Source: Sodiomyces alkalinus F11 (Eukaryota; Ascomycota; Sordariomycetes; Glomerellales; Plectosphaerellaceae). From it: a stretch of 64,000 nucleotides of DNA. Location of the stretch: positions 2,159,471-2,223,470 of the forward strand of contig NW_021167079.1 of NCBI RefSeq assembly GCF_003711515.1, read 5' to 3'. Each line of letters begins with the position of its first letter. Positions within the stretch are counted from its first letter, which is position 1. Shown here in pieces: positions 57,401 through 64,000 of this stretch. The translations under genes and the position numbers were made by a program. Below the pieces are notes generated by a model. The model was not told where the DNA came from. It did not search any database and saw only the letters and a program-made list of their open reading frames with translations.

Positions 57401-59578
57401 GTTTCCAAAGCTGCTGGCGTATATGGCCTTGTCGGAGGTGCTGATGGTCGAGCAATAGGGGCGGAGAGCGGTGGCAGTTGAGGAGCTCGGTCTGTCGGCG
57501 ATGCACTGTGAGCGAGTCGAACAAGAAGACGAGCAAAGGAGCAAACAACACCACTCGTGAGGACACAACGGAGAGCTAGGGATGGACAGATTTCAACTGA
57601 CCAGTTTTCACTGTAGCGAACACCAACAGGCAGGTATAGGTAGTTCAATGCAAGGGGAGGAGAGAGGAAAAGCGAGGAGGCAGACGACGGGAAAGAAGAG
57701 GAGAAGGAGACGGCGGCACGGGGAAGAACGAGAAGGAAGAGACGGAGTACTTCGTAGGTAATGATTGCTGGACTGTAGGTAAGGTAGGTAGTGGGATGAC
57801 AAAGATGAATGATGATGAGGATGCGGGGCAGATATGGTCTATACCTAGCCTAGGTAGAGGGGAAAAGGGAGGAGGAGGTCGAAAGGAGGGGCAACACGGA
57901 TGCACCTGCAAGCTGAACGATTGTCTTGTCCACCGTGCAGTGCAGTCCTCTCAGAGCCCCTCAGAACCCCTCACCACTCCATAGGTCCCTCAATGACGCT
58001 AACACAGTACCGCTGTGGGCAATCGCGTAACATATGAAGTGGCGCTAACTGCAGCTCTCCACAGGTACCGACAACAACAACAATAACAACAACGGCCCCG
58101 CCACGCCGTTTGAGGGTTGCAGCAGCTGCAGCCGCTAGAAACTACCTGGCCGTCCCAAAGCCCCCCGAAGGCTCACTTGAGGCTTTCATTGGGTGGCAGC
58201 TTGAAAGGGAACAAATGCATCATGAGCATACCTAAGGTATACTTCGTACACCCAAAGAGACAACTCACTCGGTTACTCCATACGTACTCGGGGGGAGAAG
58301 CCCGCGGACTGCAAGAGCGCATAAAGAGCAGTGGAAGAGTAGAAAAAAAGCAAAAGAAACAACTCGCCGTCAAATACACATACCTTGTCCTGGACTTGGT
58401 CTTCGACCATACGTTTACCGGGCCCAAAGACGACGGGGACTGTCCATCGCGAGTAGGAGAAACAAAGGAGCGATCAAGAGAAGAGAACGAACGACGGGAA
58501 GAAGTGGAATCAAGAGACGATGTGCCCCTCCACCTATACCCGTGTCGTGATGTAGAGCAAACGGACAATGGGCCGGATATGGAGGACCAAGTTCTCACCA
58601 TCCACGTCCCTGGCGATTTGGATGAGGTTCCTCGCCCCAGGCTGCCGCTGCAGGCCCGCAGAGCGAACCGCTCGATCACAGCCATGGGGACTAATGGCTT
58701 GCAGCGTCCTGGCTATCGACCAGAGGCTGTCTTGTTGTGGATCTTGGTACGGATGAAGGTAAAGGGTTTGTATCGTCTTGTTCGCCAACGCAAGGGGCCG
58801 AAATATCTTTCGAGACCCAGTGACTTGTATAATTGTTTAATTGATCGTCTCGCACTGCGATTGGGTCAAAGATTCCCGACTAAGGTGCCTTACCTAATAC
58901 AACAGAGCCCCACAACAGCTGACCGAGCTTCACCGACGACACCTCAAGACTTGCCCAGGTATCAGCATCCTGTTCTGGTGAGACCTCACATGCACCCATT
59001 CATGCGCCTGTAATAACACGATACATGCATTCGAGGCAGAGATTCCATGGGACATGCAGTGTACGCTTATAGGGTGTATTCTTGCTGGCCGTGAAAGCTA
59101 AAGCAAACCAGAGTGAAAACCATCGCTGTATGTCAAAACAGAAAAGAACCAAAAAGCAAAAGCGCAAGGGCGCATCCAAGTCCAAAAGATGCCCCTGGCT
59201 TGCGACGCTTATTCCTCGAGACAAGCTCTCGCATCCCATTCTAACCTGACGTTCCATTTCCCGCTGCCCGCCCGCGGCATGAAAAACCAAATGCACACAT
59301 ACCCATGCCATCCGCATCCAGCCCAAAACACAAGTAGCCGGTGTCGCGAAGAGAGAAACAGCCGTCCAACGCCCGAAAAAAAGAAGAAAGCTGACCATGC
59401 CGTAGTTCCCACGACCCAAACATAGACGCTTTCTCTCGCAGCCTGACAGCGTCATTCTAACCCATGTTCTCAAATGATCAAATGAAACAAAAAGGTGGAA
59501 ACCCCGAAACCAAGAGGCAAAGGAGAAGGGAAGAAAATGGCGACACCCGCGCCGGATATAGGCTCCTCCTCGTTGCGC
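57401..59578. other. Intergenic region between aminopeptidase promoter and TCP11 3' flank
   Basis: About 2.2 kb. The left part is the aminopeptidase 5' region, with pyrimidine-rich DNA on its coding strand (57650-57900) and AGGTAAGGTAGGTA at about 57775-57792. The frame at 58117-59013 on the plus strand is long but has no domain and unusual composition, so I did not call it. No RNA gene is seen. Confidence 0.45.
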
Positions 59579-62500
59579 CTAAGCATCCGTACCGCTCATG
59601 GCCGAAGAGGCACCATCCTCTTGCTGCACCTTCTGCGCAACCGCCTCCCACCACTGCCCATGCGCCGCGCGATCCACCGCGCCGACCTTGGCAATTTCGT
59701 CCACAATCTCCCGCACCTGGGGCGCAAATTCCGCCAGTCCTAGGCCCGCGAGCCTCTCCCCCGCCGTGCTGGCCGCTTTGATCTTCTCGCTCGCCGACCC
59801 GGCCCCCAGCCGCGCGAACATATGTCCCCGGAGTCGCGAGAGCAAAAGACGCAGCACCGGTTCGCGCGGTTCCTCGCCCTTTTGCATGTAATCCTGGCTC
59901 GCGTGCAGCACCTTGGTGACCAGTGCCCTCAGATGCGTCTTGGTCACCGCCGGCATGCTTCGGCCGCCTTCCAAGGCCGCCATGATCCCCTGCACCGCCG
60001 TGTCGATGTTCTCGTGGTTCGCCTCCAGCACGGTCGTGACGCGCGTCGCCTCGGCCTTCCAGGGGCTCCGCACATCGCGCTTTAGCATGTTCTTGCACTG
60101 CAGCAGGATGGCACCCGCGGTGATGATGCGCTGCGTCGCCGACGAGAGCCGCTGCATGCGCTTGTAGTCCAGGAGGAGCATCTCCGGCACCGTCTCCTCG
60201 TCGACGGGCAACGGCTGCGTGAACAGGTCCACCAGCATCTGCGCGTAGAACTTGTCCGCCGTGGGACGGCCCTTGGGATGGTTGACCGCCTCAGGGTCGC
60301 GTTTGCTTGTCTCGGCAAGGACCTTGGAACGCGCCGAGCGCCAGGCCGTGACCGCTGCTGTCAAGTCCCATGCGTTGTCCTCCATATCCTGGGCGAACCT
60401 CTTGGCTTCGTATTGCGGCGCCGCTTGAATGAGCTGCGGTGCGGCCATGGACAGCATGTAATTAACATAATCGCAGAGCATGAGATCGACAAACTCAGTC
60501 AGTGCCTCGACGCGGCCCACCAAGTCTCCCTGCTGCAGTTTATTCTCGATCAGATCTTTGCATTCGTCGTCGCGATACGGTGCACAGAGTTTCGGCAGGA
60601 GATGGGATATGCCGGCGAAGAATTTCTCATAGGAGAAACTTCCCACTTGAAATTGTCGTTCTGCAAGCTCCACGTCTAAAACCTCCCCGATCGTCTTGTG
60701 CATGAAGCCTCCAGGTTTGACCAGGCGCTGAAGGGAGTCCTTGAAATACTGCATCATCACGGTAAAGTATTTGAAGCCATTGTCGGCCAGACCGGCCTCC
60801 AGATTGAAACGCATGGCAAAGAATACGGGCCTCTGATTGATGGCCCTGTGTTCGCGGTACTCTGCTGGCGGAATTCGATACTCCTGGTTGATGGCTAGCT
60901 CGTGGACGACGACCCGGTTCCGAGGCAGGAGACCGCCAAGTCCGGGCCCCAGGGTGATGGGCTGTGGAGGCCGTTGGTGTAGCTTAGGCGGTGAGCTTGA
61001 CGGAGTGGCCGGCGGTGTCAGCGTCTGCGTCTGAGGAATGGGAGCAACGAAGCTCTCGGCCGTGGCCGTGGCCGTGGCTTCCGAGTTTTCCATTACGCGC
61101 GGCTTCATGTCGCCCTTCGGCTTCGTGGCCGCGCGAGCCAGCTTGGCCTGCCGCAGGGCATCCGATATGAGCTTCTTGCCCCTCTCTGGTCCTGCAAGCT
61201 TCTTGATTCTCACAATCAGCTTGACTTGGTTGTCTTTTATGCTCTCCCTGTATGCCTCCGCCGACGCCCCATCCGTGCTGTCCTTGACGGTTTGCCAGAT
61301 CATCTGCAGCTCGACAAACTGCATGACCATCACCTGAACCAGCGAGTCGGAGTCACGGGATTTCCAGGCTATGAAGGCGTTGTGGAAAGTAGCGTAGACT
61401 TCGGGAAGAGACCTTTGGAGTGCGGGAGGCGCCGTATAGTAATTGGCAGCGGTCAAGTGGGACGAGATGTTCTCAAAACAGATGAGCAAGTCCCTGGCTT
61501 TCGCCACGAGGTCCTGTAACTGGGGATTAGCAAGGTCGTCATGGGGCATCGGCCGAGACAGCTGTGCTCCAACCTGCTCCTGCTCGCCCGTGCTGCTGTC
61601 CTTATTGCTGAGCACCTGGTTCGGGTGACCAAGAATGAGAAACGCGCTGAGAAACGTCCGCAACGCGGCCATCTCGTTGACCGAGCCGCTGTCGCCCTCT
61701 CGAAGACCACAGATGCGAAGAATCCTGGAGGTTTGTAGGAGAACCCGCTCTTGGGCGAGCAGCTCGACGACGTGGTCAAACGAGGTATCACGAATACCCT
61801 CGACGGTCAAGCCGAGTTCATTAAACTCGGTCAGAGCCTTCCTCCGTAGCATGGCTCGCCACCACCATTGAATCTTGCCAGCGGCGACATCCTCACTGTA
61901 CTTCGGCGCCCGCTTCTCCTTCGCGGAGGCCTGCACGTCCCCCACCGTCTTCTTGTTGTTGAGGCTTTGTCCCCGAACGCGCTTAGATGCGCACCGGTTC
62001 TTGAGCTCCTCGCGCCTGCGGTCGGCCTCGGCCATGCGCTCTTCCATCCTGGCTCGAACCCTAGCGAGTTCTCGTTCCCTCTTCTCCTTCATGCTTTCCG
62101 CCACCGCCTTCGCTTTCCTGACATCCTCTGCGCAGGAGGCAACGATTTCAGCCAACTTCTTTTCGCGCGCCTGTTGAGCTGCAAGGGCGCGTTCTTCTAA
62201 TGAGGAGGTGCCGCGTGGGGCTGCTTTGGCGAGGGCAGCGCGAAGTCGGACTTTCTCGGCATGCGCGGCGCGGTCTGCAAGACGGGCTTTACGGTCTTCG
62301 AGGAACGACGTGCGACGTAGGTGATGCGCGATATGCTTGCTCTGGGGGCCTCCCGTGTGATGGGAGTACGCTTGGGCTGAGGAGCATCGCGAATGAACAG
62401 AGGAAATCGAGTTACGACGTGAAGACGCTGCCGATTCTTTTCGTCGGTTCTGTGTCGGTCTGTAGAAAGGCGCGGCGATGCGCGGGGGTGGCGGTGGCGA

Positions 62501-62683
62501 TGAATAAATACAAGATGTGTCGCCGTCATGGCCCTCATCCTCGTCCGGTGTGGGAGGCATCGTAAGACTGACTTCTTGCTCGCTGCCTTCTCGGTTCGAG
62601 AAGGGGGATGCAACGTCGTCACTCGCATTGCGCTCGAACTCGACATCGGCGAGTTCAGCGTCCGGCGTATTCATGGTGGTCAT
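59579..62683 (-). CDS. TCP11/Sok1-family protein
   Basis: One uninterrupted minus-strand frame of 1034 residues from ATG 62683. The N-terminal about 110 residues are acidic and Ser/Pro-rich. Then follows a long charged helical stretch (about 120-270; ALAAQQAREKKLAEIVASCA, RERELARVRARMEERMAEAD) that is probably coiled coil, with KIQWWWRAMLRRKAL resembling an IQ-type helix. The TCP11 domain occupies roughly 330-1000, recognised by FFAMRFNLEAGLADNGFKYF and LLDYKRMQRLSSATQRIITA among others. In yeast the relative Sok1 suppresses loss of protein kinase A activity; in mammals TCP11 acts in sperm cAMP signalling. The role in this organism is inferred only from family. No intron is needed. A Ser/Thr/Pro-rich linker divides the domain near 540-580. 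Confidence 0.88.
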   Translation of the reverse strand: MTTMNTPDAELADVEFERNASDDVASPFSNREGSEQEVSLTMPPTPDEDEGHDGDTSCIYSSPPPPPRIAAPFYRPTQNRRKESAASSRRNSISSVHSRCSSAQAYSHHTGGPQSKHIAHHLRRTSFLEDRKARLADRAAHAEKVRLRAALAKAAPRGTSSLEERALAAQQAREKKLAEIVASCAEDVRKAKAVAESMKEKRERELARVRARMEERMAEADRRREELKNRCASKRVRGQSLNNKKTVGDVQASAKEKRAPKYSEDVAAGKIQWWWRAMLRRKALTEFNELGLTVEGIRDTSFDHVVELLAQERVLLQTSRILRICGLREGDSGSVNEMAALRTFLSAFLILGHPNQVLSNKDSSTGEQEQVGAQLSRPMPHDDLANPQLQDLVAKARDLLICFENISSHLTAANYYTAPPALQRSLPEVYATFHNAFIAWKSRDSDSLVQVMVMQFVELQMIWQTVKDSTDGASAEAYRESIKDNQVKLIVRIKKLAGPERGKKLISDALRQAKLARAATKPKGDMKPRVMENSEATATATAESFVAPIPQTQTLTPPATPSSSPPKLHQRPPQPITLGPGLGGLLPRNRVVVHELAINQEYRIPPAEYREHRAINQRPVFFAMRFNLEAGLADNGFKYFTVMMQYFKDSLQRLVKPGGFMHKTIGEVLDVELAERQFQVGSFSYEKFFAGISHLLPKLCAPYRDDECKDLIENKLQQGDLVGRVEALTEFVDLMLCDYVNYMLSMAAPQLIQAAPQYEAKRFAQDMEDNAWDLTAAVTAWRSARSKVLAETSKRDPEAVNHPKGRPTADKFYAQMLVDLFTQPLPVDEETVPEMLLLDYKRMQRLSSATQRIITAGAILLQCKNMLKRDVRSPWKAEATRVTTVLEANHENIDTAVQGIMAALEGGRSMPAVTKTHLRALVTKVLHASQDYMQKGEEPREPVLRLLLSRLRGHMFARLGAGSASEKIKAASTAGERLAGLGLAEFAPQVREIVDEIAKVGAVDRAAHGQWWEAVAQKVQQEDGASSAMSGTDA

Positions 62684-64000
62684 ATCGGAAATACAATCGA
62701 TAAAACGGCGTCGGAGTACGTTCTGACGAACAGAGGGCTCGCAGGATCGATGGTATGGATTTCAGATCGCGACAAAAAGCGCGTGGTGAGATCAGAGACG
62801 TACGGGGCGGATTTTCAAGGTTATTTTCTGCCTCCTGCAGTTGAAATGCAACGGGTTTTGCAAACGATGCGAGAAGCCCAAATGCAGCGATGCTGTCCGC
62901 TCGCAGTTTATCTATTCTCCCTTGGGACAAATAATCGGGAGGGCGCAGCGAGGAAGGACAGGGATGAGCTGGTAGGGGGACGAACAGAAATGATGCAAAC
63001 GAATGTGCAACCCTCGAAGAGGATACAAATCCCGAAATGAAAAGAGGACGAGACGGGGAGAATGGCACTACAAGGCCCGGAAACGACGAAGTGAAGTTTG
63101 AGTCAACAAAGATTTATGCTAGGGGCAAAAAAGAAAAAAAGGAAAAAAGGGAAAAAAAAAAAACTGCCTAGTCGACTCGATGGGTACCTGCCATATCCGT
63201 CTGGACGGAGTTGAAATGAGGAACAGAACGCGAAAGTTGCAGGACCGGACCTGCCTGGTGAAGGAAAGGCTGGGTTGGTAAAAGGATGACGGAACGGAAG
63301 CTTCCAGGGCTTTGCTTATGTGTACTTTCGTACTTTACCCGATGTAGTTGTCATGATCGCACTTCGCACTTTGTAGATCTGCTGATGTAATCCAACTATT
63401 TGAGTTGCTAAGCCACGACTTGAGTAACAGTTCGTTGAAAATGCAACCACCAACGCAATCTCCACCTGTTAGTGTGTCTTTTTTCTCTCCCAAGCAGTAT
63501 TTTACTTTGTAAGTATAGGAAGACTGCTGCGGGTTCCAATATACTTCACCTAATGATCAAGATGGCTTGTTCTCCATTATCTTACCTTTACAAAGCTCGA
63601 GACATGGCCAATGGAGGCCCACGAAGGATCTGTACGAAGTATATTTGATTCAGCGTTTCAACCAGCGTGTCGGTTTCAAATTTCGTCCAGCGTGTCCGTT
63701 GCTTAATAAAGGTAAGGAGCACTTCTGTTCTCAATTATCGTTATGATCCGCTGTCCGAACTCGGAAGTCATTCTTATTTATTCGGTACGGCGTATCCGCA
63801 TTCTGTCGTCAACCCCATATCACGTGATACTACCACCTGGCTTGTTCGATCGCAGTTTCACGACATAACCCTCCTTCGAGACTACCTTACAGTTCAACTG
63901 ACCATTGCCCCCCCTGCTGACCTGACCATTGCCCCCCTGCTAGCGTAAAGTTCACCTGACCTGACCATTGCTATAGCCTCTAGACCTCACCCGACTATTG
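62684..64000. other. Promoter region of the TCP11 gene and right edge
   Basis: The first few hundred bases upstream of 62683 must be the TCP11 promoter and leader. An A-rich tract lies at 63128-63163 and a TACGAAGTA motif at 63636. At 63895-63985 there are three imperfect copies of a CTGACCATTGCCCCCCTGCT-type unit. No gene is supported up to the window end. Confidence 0.5.
63895..63985. repeat. Imperfect tandem repeats of a TGACCATTGCCCC unit
   Basis: Three near copies: AACTGACCATTGCCCCCC, CCTGACCATTGCCCCCC and CCTGACCATTGC, with related spacers CTGCT and GACCT. Further copies may continue beyond the window. Confidence 0.7.

Noticed and set aside
57401..57568. Mitochondrial leader exon for the aminopeptidase
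   Set aside because: The in-frame stretch RPSSSTATALRPYCSTIS looks like a presequence, but no ATG and no convincing upstream exon could be found in this window.
58117..59013. 298-codon plus-strand frame between the aminopeptidase and TCP11 genes
   Set aside because: No recognisable domain, and no matching intron or conserved motif. Probably chance openness.

Overview
The window is nuclear DNA from a filamentous ascomycete, most likely a Sordariomycete. The evidence is short GT-AG introns (about 50-250 nt) with CTAAC/CTGAC-type branch points, a Zn(II)2Cys6 regulator, a fungal septin, a GH72 cell-wall enzyme, and a 14.8 kb AT-rich transposon island whose lesions are almost all CpA-to-TpA or TpG-to-TpA changes, the signature of repeat-induced point mutation (RIP). 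I rebuilt exon structures by hand from reading frames, splice signals and family knowledge; no alignment was run.

Left part (1-11 kb): a Pro/Gln-rich protein cut by the left edge, then a cluster-like stretch that has decayed. It holds a truncated CYP505-type P450 with a stop (4.4-5.4 kb, minus), an O-methyltransferase remnant with a frameshift (6.2-6.7 kb, plus), and a Zn2Cys6 transcription factor with a damaged zinc cluster, a stop and frameshifts (6.9-9.2 kb, plus). A nearly intact DUF1479 dioxygenase-like gene follows (9.7-11.3 kb), with an apparent GC-AG intron.

Middle part (11.6-32 kb): a small SRPBCC-fold protein (minus), mitochondrial ribosomal protein bL32m (minus), a Cdc10-type septin (plus), a GPI-anchored GH72 glucanosyltransferase (minus), a 14-TM-type MFS transporter with six exons (minus), a cytosolic carnitine acetyltransferase carrying a polyglutamine insert (plus), and a single-pass Cys-rich surface protein with a low-complexity tail (minus).

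Transposon island (33.5-48.3 kb): the ends are about 165-bp terminal inverted repeats of each other. Inside is a complete but RIP-inactivated Ty3/gypsy chromovirus (34583-41911) with two 529-bp LTRs and a perfect 5-bp target-site duplication. A RIP-inactivated Tad-like LINE lies in the opposite orientation (about 43.0-47.9 kb). A remnant plus-strand coding region (about 42.6-43.0 kb) was not identified.

Right part (48.8-64 kb): a Rad57-type recombination mediator (plus), the Rab GTPase Ypt1/Rab1 (plus), an M1 zinc aminopeptidase (minus) and a TCP11/Sok1-family protein (minus). These are conserved housekeeping genes with long intergenic regions that carry simple repeats and short dispersed palindromic motifs.
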